DNA of 64,000 nt from contig CALTDI010000004.1 of assembly GCA_943842505.1 (NCBI GenBank), forward strand, positions 186,001-250,000, read 5' to 3'. Made by a program: the position numbers and the translations under genes. Of this stretch, positions 1 to 9,090 are shown piece by piece (positions within the stretch are counted from its first letter, which is position 1; every line of letters begins with the position of its first letter). Under the pieces are notes generated by a model. The model saw nothing but the letters and a program-made list of their open reading frames with translations. It was not told the DNA's origin and did no database searches. This DNA comes from an uncultured Pseudomonadales bacterium (GTDB lineage: Bacteria > Pseudomonadota > Gammaproteobacteria > Pseudomonadales > Pseudohongiellaceae).

Positions 1-2
1 GC

Positions 3-278
3 AGAGATATGCAGATAAATGAACTCGACCAACAGATTGCATATACACAATCGCAGCTAGGTCAGTTACAAGCCCATAGCGAGCAACAGGCGCAGCATAT
101 TAACGAACTGAAGCAGCATATTAACGAACTGAAGCAGCATATTAGCGAACTGGAGCAACGGCTCAATGCTATTTACGACTCCGTCAGTTGGAAGTTAATG
201 GGACCGGTCAGACGAGCGGGCCGCGTGCTCTTAACAGACAAACCATCAGATGCAGACAGTTCGGATTTGGATAGATAG
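3..278 (+). CDS. C-terminal end of a coiled-coil protein, probably a glycosyltransferase or methyltransferase of the polysaccharide locus (5' partial)
   Basis: The reading frame is open to the left edge, so this is probably the C-terminal end of a larger protein; the ATG at 9 is likely internal. What remains is a Gln/Glu/Leu-rich coiled coil with three consecutive heptads of the type QHINELK. It ends in the segment DSVSWKLMGPVRR. A similar segment (NSIFWRMTYPLRW) follows a coiled coil inside the next gene, and such coil-plus-W/P/R tails are common in large polysaccharide-assembly proteins. The stop at 276-278 lies two bases before the next start, so the two genes are surely co-transcribed. 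The catalytic part, if any, is outside the window. Confidence 0.6.
   Translation, partial: RDMQINELDQQIAYTQSQLGQLQAHSEQQAQHINELKQHINELKQHISELEQRLNAIYDSVSWKLMGPVRRAGRVLLTDKPSDADSSDLDR
93..155 (+). repeat. Three tandem copies of a 21-bp unit coding coiled-coil heptads
   Basis: Copies lie at 93-113, 114-134 and 135-155. The first two are identical and the third differs at two positions. Each 21-bp unit encodes one heptad (QHINELK, QHINELK, QHISELE). Near-identity at the DNA level points to recent in-frame duplication, which would lengthen or shorten the coil by slippage. Confidence 0.85.
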
Positions 279-280
279 TC

Positions 281-3200
281 ATGGAGTCTAAAAAACCAAC
301 CAATAGCGGCGAGAAGTCCGAAAGTCTAATCTGCTCTGTCATCGTACCTACCAAGGACAAACTCAATTTTCTCAAGCCCTGTATCGAGAGTGTGCTCGCA
401 AGCGAGGATGCCGATTCAATCGAGATAGTCATCGTCGACAATGCGAGCATTGAGATTGAAACCAAAGACTACCTAAGCTCCCTAAATGCCAGGCACAATG
501 TTCGAGTTCTCGAATGGAACGATGCATTCAACTTCTCTGCGATAAATAATTTTGCTGCGCAGCAGTGCCTGAGCGACACCGTCTGTTTTCTCAACAACGA
601 TATAGAAATAGAAGACCCACAATGGCTTGGTAAACTACTGAGTATTGCAGCAATAGACGAGGTCGGTGCCGTCGGATGCACACTACTGTATCCAGACTCA
701 CATATTCAACATGCCGGCATAGCCTTAGATGCAAAGACCATAGCGCAACATATCGCGGTCGGTGAAGACAGTGACTTTCTCACCAAGCTTGGCATCACAC
801 AGCCTTATGCCGTAGACGCTGTTACCGCAGCTTGTCTGGTCATGCGCAGAGACCTATTCCTGCGCATGGGAGGGTTCAACGAAGACCAGCTAACTGTAGC
901 ATTCAACGATGTGGATCTGTGCCTGCGCCTCGCTGACAAGGGACTGCCGGTTCTCTGCCATCCCGGTGTCACCCTGATCCATCACGAATCGGTTTCCCGG
1001 CACAGCGATGAATTACCCGCGAATCGCAAGCGCGCTCTGAAGGAACACGCCTTCATGCAATTCCGCTGGCGCATAAGGCTTATGGGTCGCTCCTTCGTCT
1101 CCGGGATTCCCGATCACATCAAGCAGATGGCATTGCAGAATGAGGAGTCGGGCGCTGCACTTAGCCACAGTGTGAAAGCGGCAGCCGACGCGCTATACCT
1201 GCAAGACAGCGCATCCCGCTCTAGCTCTAAAGAAATGCGAAATATGTATTCGGCCGCCACCGCACTCTCGGAGACCCAGGACTACTTTCGCAATCTACAG
1301 AGCGACTACAAGAATTTGGAGGCACACGCAGGTCGCCTGCAGAACGCGCTGGAGATGGTGGAGAACTCAATCTTCTGGAGGATGACTTATCCGCTGCGCT
1401 GGCTACGCGATACCATATCGCCCAGTTCTCAGAAACAAAAACCCAATATCGAGCCAGCTGCAGATCAGGACCCCGCACAGGTAGAATCCCGAATAGAGAG
1501 CCAGCATCAAGAGAAGCAAAGACTCGATAGTTCGGCTAAGGCTGCCCTTGCGAAGTTTCTGGCAGGCTCGAAAAGACTACAGTTCGAGAAGCCCGAGGCA
1601 CCTGCACTATCCATCGTGCTCGTCTTCTATCAGCAGGCCCACCTTAGCTTTCTATGTCTGCAATCCCTGCTCGAATACGGAGATGTCAGCTACGAAATTA
1701 TCATCGTTGACAACAACTCAACAGATGCGACGACTGACTTGCTCGACGCTATCGATGGAGCAAGCGTCATTCGCAACACTAAGAATCTGGGCTTCGTGAA
1801 GGCCGTAAACCAAGCAGCCGAGGCCGCTACTGGCGACTATATCCTTCTGCTTAATAACGATGCCCTGATTGAGAGAGACTCTCTAACTAATGCGCTGGCG
1901 GTTATCGACGGCGATGATTCAGTGGGTGCGGTTGGAGCCAAGATAAAATTACTCGATGGCAGCACTCAAGAAGCCGGCAGTATTATCTGGAACGATGGGG
2001 CCTGCCTGGGTTATGGCCGCGGAAAGTCACCCCAGAGTTATGAGTTCATGTATCAACGGGACGTGGACTACTGTTCTGGTGCATTTCTGCTTTTTCGGCG
2101 CAGCAGTTTCGAAGCACTGGATGGCTTCGACCTGGACTATGCCCCTGCCTACTATGAAGAGTCCGACTTCTGTATTCGACTTCAGAAACAGGGCAAGCGT
2201 ATCGTTTACGTGCCAACTTCACAGATAACTCACTATGAGTTCGCCAGTTCCGGCGGGCTTACCGGGGCAACGAAACTGCAGGCCGAGCATCGAGAAGTGC
2301 TCTGCGCCAAACATGCCGATTTTCTCAGCGTACAGTTCGCAAACGATCCAGCCAATATCCTTCGCGCCCGCACACACAATAACTTTCCCAACATACTCGT
2401 CATCGACGATCGCGTCCCACATCCAAGCCTCGGTGCGGGCTACCCGCGCTGCTCCAATCTGCTCAAAGAATTGAGCAAGATGGACTTCAATATCAGCTTT
2501 TACCCTCTGCTGTTTCCAGAGGAAAAATGGGAAGACGTCTATACGACTCTCTCCAATAATATAGAAGTCATCCTGGACAGTGGTCACGACGAACTAATCT
2601 CGTTTCTCGATGCCCGTAAAGACTTCTATCAATATGTGGTAGTGAGCCGTGTGCACAACATGGAATTTTTCAATCACTGTCTCAGCCTGGATCCAGACCT
2701 GCTAGGCGAGGCGAAGATCATCTATGACGCCGAGGCAGTCTCAGCCCCTAGAGAGATACTGCGCATGAACTTTCTGGGCGAGGCACTGTCAACGGAAGAT
2801 CAGCAGGAGCTCATCGATAAGGAACTAGAACAATCAAAACTCGCTGAGAAGATTGTTGCCGTATCGAATAACGAAGCCGACATTTTCAAGCGCCATGGTT
2901 ACAAGGATACCGTGGTGCTAGGCCATACTATCGCGAGCGAACCCGGGAGTAATAACTTCAAGCCGCGCGATGGTCTGCTGTTTATCGGCGCGCTTCGTGA
3001 CGAAGGCTCGCCCAATGTCGATTCTTTACTCTGGTTTCTCATCAACGTATTCCCTCTCTTGGAACAGGCCATCCCGGGCATTAAATTGAATGTGGTCGGC
3101 GACAACTCGGCACCTTCACTGGCAACAATTAGCAAGCCCAACATTAATTTTACCGGCCGACTGGACTCCATCGATCAGATGTATAACAGCTGCAGAGTGT

Positions 3201-3487
3201 TTATTGCACCTACTCGTTTCGCCGCGGGCATCCCCCATAAGGTTCACGAGGCAGCAGCGAAGGGCTTGCCTTCGGTAACCACCGCCTTACTCGCGAAGCA
3301 GCTAGGCTGGCAGGATGGAAAAGAGTTATTGGTAGCGGACACGCCCGAAGACTATGCAGCCCAGTGTATAAAGCTATATCAGGAAGAAAAGCTCTGGACA
3401 GATATTCGCAGCGCAGGTTTAAAGGCAATAGCTGATGATTGCTCCGAGGAAACCTTTCGCAATAACCTGGCCGGGCTTTTTGAGTAG
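281..3487 (+). CDS. Large three-module glycosyltransferase (GT2 + GT2 + GT4-like)
   Basis: A 1068-residue cytoplasmic glycosyltransferase for surface polysaccharide assembly. The first GT2-type nucleotide-sugar domain (about residues 18-240) has SVIVPTKDK, the VDNAS turn and LNNDIE as the DxD-like metal site. A linker with a short coil (about 320-375) ends in NSIFWRMTYPLRW. A second GT2 domain (about 443-650) has IIIVDNNSTD and LLLNNDA. The C-terminal third (about 690-1065) looks like a GT4/GT-B transferase, with FIGALRDEGSPN, FTGRLDSI and the acceptor-end segment HKVHEAAAKGLP. Three transferase modules in one chain suggest it adds several residues of a repeat unit. The sugar specificity cannot be read from sequence. 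It starts two bases after the preceding stop. Confidence 0.85.
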   Translation: MESKKPTNSGEKSESLICSVIVPTKDKLNFLKPCIESVLASEDADSIEIVIVDNASIEIETKDYLSSLNARHNVRVLEWNDAFNFSAINNFAAQQCLSDTVCFLNNDIEIEDPQWLGKLLSIAAIDEVGAVGCTLLYPDSHIQHAGIALDAKTIAQHIAVGEDSDFLTKLGITQPYAVDAVTAACLVMRRDLFLRMGGFNEDQLTVAFNDVDLCLRLADKGLPVLCHPGVTLIHHESVSRHSDELPANRKRALKEHAFMQFRWRIRLMGRSFVSGIPDHIKQMALQNEESGAALSHSVKAAADALYLQDSASRSSSKEMRNMYSAATALSETQDYFRNLQSDYKNLEAHAGRLQNALEMVENSIFWRMTYPLRWLRDTISPSSQKQKPNIEPAADQDPAQVESRIESQHQEKQRLDSSAKAALAKFLAGSKRLQFEKPEAPALSIVLVFYQQAHLSFLCLQSLLEYGDVSYEIIIVDNNSTDATTDLLDAIDGASVIRNTKNLGFVKAVNQAAEAATGDYILLLNNDALIERDSLTNALAVIDGDDSVGAVGAKIKLLDGSTQEAGSIIWNDGACLGYGRGKSPQSYEFMYQRDVDYCSGAFLLFRRSSFEALDGFDLDYAPAYYEESDFCIRLQKQGKRIVYVPTSQITHYEFASSGGLTGATKLQAEHREVLCAKHADFLSVQFANDPANILRARTHNNFPNILVIDDRVPHPSLGAGYPRCSNLLKELSKMDFNISFYPLLFPEEKWEDVYTTLSNNIEVILDSGHDELISFLDARKDFYQYVVVSRVHNMEFFNHCLSLDPDLLGEAKIIYDAEAVSAPREILRMNFLGEALSTEDQQELIDKELEQSKLAEKIVAVSNNEADIFKRHGYKDTVVLGHTIASEPGSNNFKPRDGLLFIGALRDEGSPNVDSLLWFLINVFPLLEQAIPGIKLNVVGDNSAPSLATISKPNINFTGRLDSIDQMYNSCRVFIAPTRFAAGIPHKVHEAAAKGLPSVTTALLAKQLGWQDGKELLVADTPEDYAAQCIKLYQEEKLWTDIRSAGLKAIADDCSEETFRNNLAGLFE

Positions 3488-3510
3488 CCAGCCCAGGCTC
3501 TGAGGACTAG

Positions 3511-4446
3511 TCAGAAGCGTCTTGCCAAGCGGTACATCAGCCGTTGCACAATACCGATCTTGATCCCCATGCCGGAACAGAGCCGCAGGCTTAAGCGCTG
3601 CCTTCTAGATAACTGCGCACCATAGCAACGGCGAAACTCGGCGGCCTGAATAGCTACTTCGACCAAGTGATCGTTAGGTTTGCGCGTCAGTATTCTGCGC
3701 CACAGCGACACCGTAACGACCGATACCCTGGTAAATTGCTTTGCCCCAATCGTGTTGTTTCCATGCTGGCGATAGTGCACCAAGGGCATATCCATATAGA
3801 CAATTCTGCCAAATGCTGCCGCCGCCAAGCCCAGCCACCAGTCATGCATAATTGCATTAGCCGGAATCGGTAATGCTTTTGCAGCCAGGGCCTCGTTGAT
3901 CAACGCCGTACAACCGGTCACTAAATTACTAATGGCTAGATTTTCAAAACTGTTTCTCTCAATCTCCAACCCTTGATAGCTAATCAAAGATCTCGCTATT
4001 ACCGTATTTTGCTCCGAGACGACTTCGAGATCGCTGTGCACCAGCACTGCCTGTGCCGAGCCGCTATCTGCTTCTGCCTCCATCATGGCCGCTACTTGTT
4101 TCTCAATCTTATCCGGGAACCAGGTATCGTCCTGATCGCAAAACATCATATAGGCGGACTCTAGCCCTATAGCGGTTTTGTTCTTAAGCACGTAATCGAT
4201 AAGAAAAGCGAAGCCGCCATTGGCTCCTTTGTTCTGATCGTCGCGCGGCAGTAAATGTATCTGATCAGGATTCGCCAGCGCATAGCCTTCCAATATAGCC
4301 ACGGTCCCATCTGATGATCCATCGTCTCGTACGACAAGAATAAAATTGGAATATGTCTGCGCCATAAGCGAGTTAAGTTGCTCTCCGAGAAACCTCTCCC
4401 CATTGTAAGTGGAAAGCAGTACCGCTATTTTTGTTTGATTGCTCAT
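3511..4446 (-). CDS. Family 2 glycosyltransferase, rhamnosyltransferase-like
   Basis: A 311-residue GT2 protein. The N-terminal GT-A fold is clear: VLLSTYNGERFLGEQLNSL, then VVRDDGSSDGT, then the metal-binding FCDQDD near residue 107. This pattern is typical of WcaA/RfaB-like rhamnosyl- or galactosyltransferases of O-antigen and exopolysaccharide loci. A short basic C-terminal tail (LRLCSGMGIK...LARRF) may touch the membrane. It lies convergent to the large glycosyltransferase and six bases downstream of another GT2 gene on the same strand, so the minus-strand genes at 3.5-5.9 kb form one operon. The donor sugar is not predictable. Confidence 0.85.
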   Translation of the reverse strand: MSNQTKIAVLLSTYNGERFLGEQLNSLMAQTYSNFILVVRDDGSSDGTVAILEGYALANPDQIHLLPRDDQNKGANGGFAFLIDYVLKNKTAIGLESAYMMFCDQDDTWFPDKIEKQVAAMMEAEADSGSAQAVLVHSDLEVVSEQNTVIARSLISYQGLEIERNSFENLAISNLVTGCTALINEALAAKALPIPANAIMHDWWLGLAAAAFGRIVYMDMPLVHYRQHGNNTIGAKQFTRVSVVTVSLWRRILTRKPNDHLVEVAIQAAEFRRCYGAQLSRRQRLSLRLCSGMGIKIGIVQRLMYRLARRF

Positions 4447-4452
4447 CTGTAA

Positions 4453-5385
4453 CTACGCCAAGGTCTTAGCATCACGAATTCCGGAACGAATATTCTTGAA
4501 ATATTCCCTGCGCTTTGGAGAGGACAGCAATAACCAAGCCGCTTTCAAGATGAAGCGGATCATGTCTCGAAGTTTCCATCCCATCGGGGAGTACGGCGCG
4601 CTGTACAGATGTATTCTATTTCTACTGGAGTAATACGTACGCGAAGGATTATGTTGTGCGATCAACCCCGCCTTGACCAGAGGATTAGAACTGCGTTCGC
4701 CAATGGCATGATAGAGCACGGCAGCATCGGTACCAACGAGATCAAAGCCCAAAGACTTGGCACGAAAACACCACTCCAGATCAACGTTGTCGATGAAGTA
4801 GCTTTCCTTCATATCACCCACCTCATCGATGCTGTCAAGAGATAACAGCGAGCCTGAGGTAATTAGAAAATCCGCAATAAAGTGTTTCTCCTGGCCAGCG
4901 AAGTGCCTGTCTGAGCGTAGAAATATCTTGCTGAATAATTTAAACGGTGTCTGTCGCATAGTCTGAGGGTTGATAATTCGAGGACCTATTGCGGCGATAC
5001 CCTTAGCGCTGAATCTATTTGCGTCTTTGTGGGCTGCTATCATGCGCCTCACGAACAAGTCACACAGGTTGCTGTCCTGATCGAACAGAAAAATATAGTC
5101 ATACTTTTTTGCACGCGCCCAGGCAATACCCTTGTTGAGAGCTTTTGCCAGACCCTCGTTTTTATCCAGGCGCACCAGTTCGACGCAGCGCTTATAGACC
5201 ATAATGGAATCAGCTATTTCATCGATGGCCTCTGAGCCATTATCGATGACAATGAAGTCGGTTTCTTTGTTGAGCTGGCTGACCAGTTTCAGGAGTGCGG
5301 TTACGTCAGGATTATAGGTTACCACCACGGCGCAGCTACCCGATTCAGCGGGATCTTTCTCTGCCAGTGCTTCCTTAGCTTTCAC
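4453..5385 (-). CDS. Family 2 glycosyltransferase (RfbF/rhamnosyltransferase type)
   Basis: A 310-residue GT2 protein. The start VVVTYNPDVTALLKLVSQL with FIVIDNGS, and the later FLFDQDSN (metal-binding DQD) with YFIDNVDLEW, match the dTDP-rhamnosyltransferase RfbF branch of GT2. Its start overlaps the end of the upstream membrane-protein gene by 11 bases, and its end is six bases from the next GT2 gene, so translation of the three is probably coupled. It likely extends the same lipid-linked glycan as its neighbours. Confidence 0.85.
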   Translation of the reverse strand: MKAKEALAEKDPAESGSCAVVVTYNPDVTALLKLVSQLNKETDFIVIDNGSEAIDEIADSIMVYKRCVELVRLDKNEGLAKALNKGIAWARAKKYDYIFLFDQDSNLCDLFVRRMIAAHKDANRFSAKGIAAIGPRIINPQTMRQTPFKLFSKIFLRSDRHFAGQEKHFIADFLITSGSLLSLDSIDEVGDMKESYFIDNVDLEWCFRAKSLGFDLVGTDAAVLYHAIGERSSNPLVKAGLIAQHNPSRTYYSSRNRIHLYSAPYSPMGWKLRDMIRFILKAAWLLLSSPKRREYFKNIRSGIRDAKTLA

Positions 5386-5884
5386 CTGGCACTTCCGCTG
5401 AGATTGAGAGCCGACTGGGGTCGTTACTAGAGAGGATCAGGAAATAGGCAATAGAGGCGATACCTAAGCACAGCCCCACGACCACGCCCGCATCGACGAT
5501 ACCACGCCAGGGTTGTGGCAGGCTGCGTGCGATAAGCACGAAGCAGATAATCATAGCGGTAAGGGAGAAGGAGAGAATCTGGCGCTTTCTAGTGGCATAG
5601 ATATAGCCCATACAGAAAAGTGGCGCGAGCAGTACATGCAATGGCCGGGGGTTGGCAGCAAGGTATCGGGCCCGTACCACCACTCGCGGCGCAAAGGCGC
5701 GATGAAACCCCCTATATCCTTCCGCGTAGGCCATATACATCACGCTAAAACACAGCGCAAACCAGTGGAATGCCGACATTGGGGAATTTTCCAGCTCCAG
5801 AGCCATCGGTGCTAACCTATATATAGCGAAACTCAGCAATAATATTACCCCGCCGATACCCCATGCCATGCCGAATACTTTCAC
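5375..5884 (-). CDS. Small integral membrane protein of the glycosyltransferase operon
   Basis: I do not recognise this 169-residue family with certainty. It has about four hydrophobic helices: roughly residues 4-24, 40-53, 87-122 (probably two) and 134-152. Charged loops (RGFHRAFAPRVVVRARYLAANPRP) lie between them and the tail is short and hydrophilic. It is the first gene of the minus-strand operon and overlaps the following glycosyltransferase by 11 bases. That position suggests a role in polysaccharide export or lipid-carrier handling, but this is inferred from context only. Confidence 0.55.
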   Translation of the reverse strand: MKVFGMAWGIGGVILLLSFAIYRLAPMALELENSPMSAFHWFALCFSVMYMAYAEGYRGFHRAFAPRVVVRARYLAANPRPLHVLLAPLFCMGYIYATRKRQILSFSLTAMIICFVLIARSLPQPWRGIVDAGVVVGLCLGIASIAYFLILSSNDPSRLSISAEVPGES

Positions 5885-6116
5885 TTTACATCACTGCCTT
5901 GAAATAAGGCGCCATTATAGCGGCTTTAGTGAAGAACCTGAAAAATCATTGCGCCCCTCTCAATAGCTTTCTAAACCTCAGCGTTGGGACATCGCATCTA
6001 AACATAAAGTGGGATATTATTTCGCCCTGAATCACGGCGGCTGCGCCTCACTAAATACGTTCAGCCGGTCCCAATTAGCCCCCCTACTGCTGCAGCTTTA
6101 CTACAGGATCGAACAA

Positions 6117-7070
6117 ATGGGTGTAAAACTTGGTGTAGTGATGGACCCGATAGAATCCATTACTGTTAAAAAAGACACGACACTAGCGATGTTACTGGCC
6201 GCTCAGAAACGCGGCTGGATTATCCACTATATGCTGCAATCCGATATGTATCTGGATCAAGGTCAATGTCGCGCAACGATTCAAACACTGTCGGTCAGAG
6301 ACGATGAACAAGATTGGTTTAGTCTTGGCGGCAAGGCCGACATCGCTCTATCCGAACTTGATGTAATACTCATGCGAAAAGACCCTCCTTTCGATATAGA
6401 TTATATTTACTCCACCTTTCTTCTTGAGCAGGCACAGCGCGAAGGGACGATGATCGTAAATGATCCGCAGAGCCTACGTGACTGCAATGAAAAATTGTTC
6501 GCGACTCAATTTCCACAATGCTGCCCACCGCTGGTCGTTGCATCCTCGCAAGAAAAGCTAAAGGCATTTCACAAAGAGCACGAAGACGTAATATATAAGC
6601 CACTAGATGGAATGGGAGGTACTTCGATTTTTCGCGTGAAGGTTGGCGACCCTAACCTGAGTGTCGTAATAGAAACACTGACTAATAACGGTCGACAACA
6701 GATCATGGCGCAGAAGTTTATTCCTGATATCGTCAATGGTGACAAGCGTATCTTGATGATCGATGGCGAGCCGGTAGATTATGCCCTAGCCAGAATTCCG
6801 GCATCAGGAGAAACCAGAGGCAATCTGGCGGCCGGGGGAAGTGGTGTAGCACAAGAGCTAACCGAGAAGGATCGCTGGATTTGTGAACAGGTCGGTCCCG
6901 TTCTCAGAGAAAAGAACTTACTCTTTGTAGGGCTCGATGTGATAGGCGACTATCTAACCGAGATTAACGTCACCAGCCCAACTTGCATACGCGAGATAGA
7001 CAAAGCGTTCAACCTCGACATTGCTGGTGACTTGATGGATTGTATCCAGGCGAAACTAGAAGCAGCCTGA
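6117..7070 (+). CDS. gshB: Glutathione synthetase
   Basis: ATP-dependent ligation of gamma-glutamylcysteine with glycine, the second step of glutathione synthesis, in the cytoplasm. The 317-residue product matches the usual GshB length of about 315. It begins MGVKLGVVMDPI, as in the E. coli enzyme (MIKLGIVMDPI). I therefore prefer the ATG at 6117 over the longer open frame from 6009, whose extra 36 residues look like untranslated leader. ATP-grasp landmarks are RKDPPFD (87-93), KPLDGMGG, GETRGNLAAGG and EINVTSPTC near the C-terminus. The tonB-like, yqgE and ruvX genes follow on the same strand with short gaps, an arrangement conserved in Pseudomonas relatives. Confidence 0.96.
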   Translation: MGVKLGVVMDPIESITVKKDTTLAMLLAAQKRGWIIHYMLQSDMYLDQGQCRATIQTLSVRDDEQDWFSLGGKADIALSELDVILMRKDPPFDIDYIYSTFLLEQAQREGTMIVNDPQSLRDCNEKLFATQFPQCCPPLVVASSQEKLKAFHKEHEDVIYKPLDGMGGTSIFRVKVGDPNLSVVIETLTNNGRQQIMAQKFIPDIVNGDKRILMIDGEPVDYALARIPASGETRGNLAAGGSGVAQELTEKDRWICEQVGPVLREKNLLFVGLDVIGDYLTEINVTSPTCIREIDKAFNLDIAGDLMDCIQAKLEAA

Positions 7071-7100
7071 GCACAGCAATATCTCTAACAAGGCAGATAC

Positions 7101-7976
7101 ATGGCTACCAGCGATGAGGACCTTTCCAGAGAGCGTTTTGGCTTTACTGTTTTTCTCTCGGCATGTGTTCACGCGATCATAATTCTGGGCGTGGGTTTTA
7201 CCTACCTGGAAGAACTAAATAGCGAGCCAGCGCTTGAAATTACCATGGCTCAGTATCGTAGTGAGTTCGCTCCCGATGAGGCCGACTTCTTGGCGCAAGA
7301 GAATCAAATAGGTAGTGGCGCACTCGATAGTGCCGCGGCACCTAGCACTCCGTTCAAATCTGATTTTAATGCCGATGTAATTCAGGAAGTCGTTCCCGTT
7401 CCACAGGCACAGGAAATAGTTAACGAGATCGAGGTCCAGGACGCAGCGGTTATCTCTTCATTCCAGAATGAGCAGCAAGTTCAGCAGCAACTGGACGAGC
7501 TGGAACCTGAAGAAGAGAAGCTCCTAACGGATCAATCCACTCCAGACGATCTAAGTCTCGCTATCGCCAGCTTGCAGGCACAGCTAGACCTGCAAAGACA
7601 AGCCTATGCCAAGCGCCCCAGAAAATACAAGATCTCATCAGCCTCTACAAAGAAGAGCCATGACGCACTCTATTTAGATAGTTGGCGAAGAAGAATAGAA
7701 GCCGTCGGCAATATCAACTACCCCAGCGAAGCAAGAATCCAACGGCTCTATGGCAACCTAAGAATGTTAGTAGCACTCCTCCCTAATGGCGAAGTCTCTG
7801 AGATACAGATCCTGCAGTCTTCGGGCCATACCGTGCTTGACCAGGCAGCCATTCAGATTGTTAATATGGCCGCTCCGTTCGATCCGTTTCCTGAGGCAAT
7901 GCGCGCCGAAGCTGATATACTGGAAATCATACGCACCTGGCGCTTCCACGAAGGCAACGCACTAACCAGCTTCTAA
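7101..7976 (+). CDS. TonB-family energy transducer
   Basis: A 291-residue inner-membrane protein with the TonB plan. A short cytoplasmic N-terminus leads to one membrane helix (about residues 14-36, FTVFLSACVHAIIILGVGF). A long Gln/Glu/Ala-rich periplasmic linker (about 50-165) follows, and the C-terminal domain (about 195-285) has INYPSEARIQRLYG, VALLPNGEVSEIQI and the final TWRFHEG. It would couple the proton-motive force from ExbB/ExbD to outer-membrane receptors. No exbBD is adjacent. Position between gshB and yqgE is the conserved site of the unlinked TonB homologue in Pseudomonas-type genomes. The linker is acidic rather than the Pro/Lys-rich type of classical TonB. Confidence 0.85.
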   Translation: MATSDEDLSRERFGFTVFLSACVHAIIILGVGFTYLEELNSEPALEITMAQYRSEFAPDEADFLAQENQIGSGALDSAAAPSTPFKSDFNADVIQEVVPVPQAQEIVNEIEVQDAAVISSFQNEQQVQQQLDELEPEEEKLLTDQSTPDDLSLAIASLQAQLDLQRQAYAKRPRKYKISSASTKKSHDALYLDSWRRRIEAVGNINYPSEARIQRLYGNLRMLVALLPNGEVSEIQILQSSGHTVLDQAAIQIVNMAAPFDPFPEAMRAEADILEIIRTWRFHEGNALTSF

Positions 7977-8010
7977 AGTTACTCAGTCACTAAAGCCAGC
8001 ATTCGGACCA

Positions 8011-8589
8011 ATGAACGACATCAGCAAGCAAAGCTACCTAGAGAATCAGTTCCTGATCGCAATGCCGCAGATGGCGGATTCTTTTTTTGCGAACACTCTC
8101 ACCTATCTGTGGAAACACAACGACGATGGCGCGTTAGGCATAGTCATTAATAAGCCATTGCAGGCTAGCATCGCCGACATATTCGATGAACTGCAGATCG
8201 AAAGCACTATAGCGGACGGCCCTTTTCAAGAAACATCCGTTCTGGCGGGCGGGCCGGTGGAGCAGGATAAAGGCTTTATTATCCATGATGCGGCTAAAGC
8301 CTGGGAGTCTTCGATATCCGTAACAGACGGCATCAGTATCTGCACATCGAAATCTATCCTGGAAGACATCGCTCATGGCAATGGTCCTGAAAACTACGTT
8401 GTCGCGCTAGGTTGTGCCGGCTGGGAAGCCGGTCAGCTGGAGCAGGAGATTAGCGCGAATGCCTGGCTCACGGTTCCCGCAACCAGCGATCTGATTTTTT
8501 CCAGCGACTATGCGAACAAGACTCAGCGCGCGGCATCACTCTTAGGTGTGAATCTGCAGCACCTTTCGCCGGCCGCTGGTCATTCCTAA
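8011..8589 (+). CDS. yqgE: YqgE/AlgH family protein (UPF0301)
   Basis: A 192-residue member of the YqgE/AlgH family, recognised from NQFLIAMPQMADSFFANTLTYL, GALGIVINKPL, VLAGGPVEQDKGFIIH and ALGCAGWEAGQLEQEI. The biochemical role is not established; AlgH was linked to alginate regulation in Pseudomonas. The gene lies directly upstream of ruvX, as in most gammaproteobacteria, and is probably in one operon with it and with gshB and the tonB-like gene. Confidence 0.93.
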   Translation: MNDISKQSYLENQFLIAMPQMADSFFANTLTYLWKHNDDGALGIVINKPLQASIADIFDELQIESTIADGPFQETSVLAGGPVEQDKGFIIHDAAKAWESSISVTDGISICTSKSILEDIAHGNGPENYVVALGCAGWEAGQLEQEISANAWLTVPATSDLIFSSDYANKTQRAASLLGVNLQHLSPAAGHS

Positions 8590-8613
8590 ACTCACACAAT
8601 TTGGCTACGGCAA

Positions 8614-9066
8614 TTGATCCTAAACAGCTTTCCCAAGAATGACGAACCAATCTCCGCCCTAGGCTTTGACTATGGCACGCAGCGTATAGGGGTGGCATTC
8701 GGCCAGAGTCTCACCGGCACTGCTCAGCCTGTCTGTGTGCTGAGAGCCAGAGATGGCATTCCGGACTGGGCTGAGATCGAGTCATTGATAGCCGAATGGA
8801 GGCCAAACCTATTTGTGGTGGGCCTTCCCTACAATCTCGACGGCAGCGAGAGTGATCTCATGGTCAGAGCGGTGAAGTTTGCCAATCGCCTCAACGGTCG
8901 CTTCAACAAACCTAGTTACGGAATGGACGAGCGACTCTCTTCTGTTGAGGCCGCGGAACAGATTCTGGAGGAGAATCGGGGCTCAAAAAAAAGAGCTGCT
9001 ATCGATGACATAGCAGCTCAGATTATTCTACAAAATTGGTTCTCCGAATTGGCAGCCAACAAATAG
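8614..9066 (+). CDS. ruvX: Putative pre-16S rRNA nuclease / Holliday-junction resolvase-like protein RuvX
   Basis: A 150-residue RNase H-fold protein (YqgF). ALGFDYGTQRIGVAFGQ gives the first catalytic Asp, VVGLPYNLDGSES is typical of the family, and MDERLSSVEA plus IDDIAAQIIL carry the other acidic residues. In E. coli YqgF takes part in maturing the 5' end of 16S rRNA. No ATG is available near the conserved N-terminus; TTG at 8614 gives the usual length. It follows yqgE by 24 bases and converges on pilT. Confidence 0.92.
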   Translation: MILNSFPKNDEPISALGFDYGTQRIGVAFGQSLTGTAQPVCVLRARDGIPDWAEIESLIAEWRPNLFVVGLPYNLDGSESDLMVRAVKFANRLNGRFNKPSYGMDERLSSVEAAEQILEENRGSKKRAAIDDIAAQIILQNWFSELAANK

Positions 9067-9090
9067 CGCTAGGCAGTCAAAAACGCGAAC

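Noticed and set aside
2219..2587. 122-codon minus-strand frame in the large glycosyltransferase
   Set aside because: Antisense shadow of conserved GT sequence.
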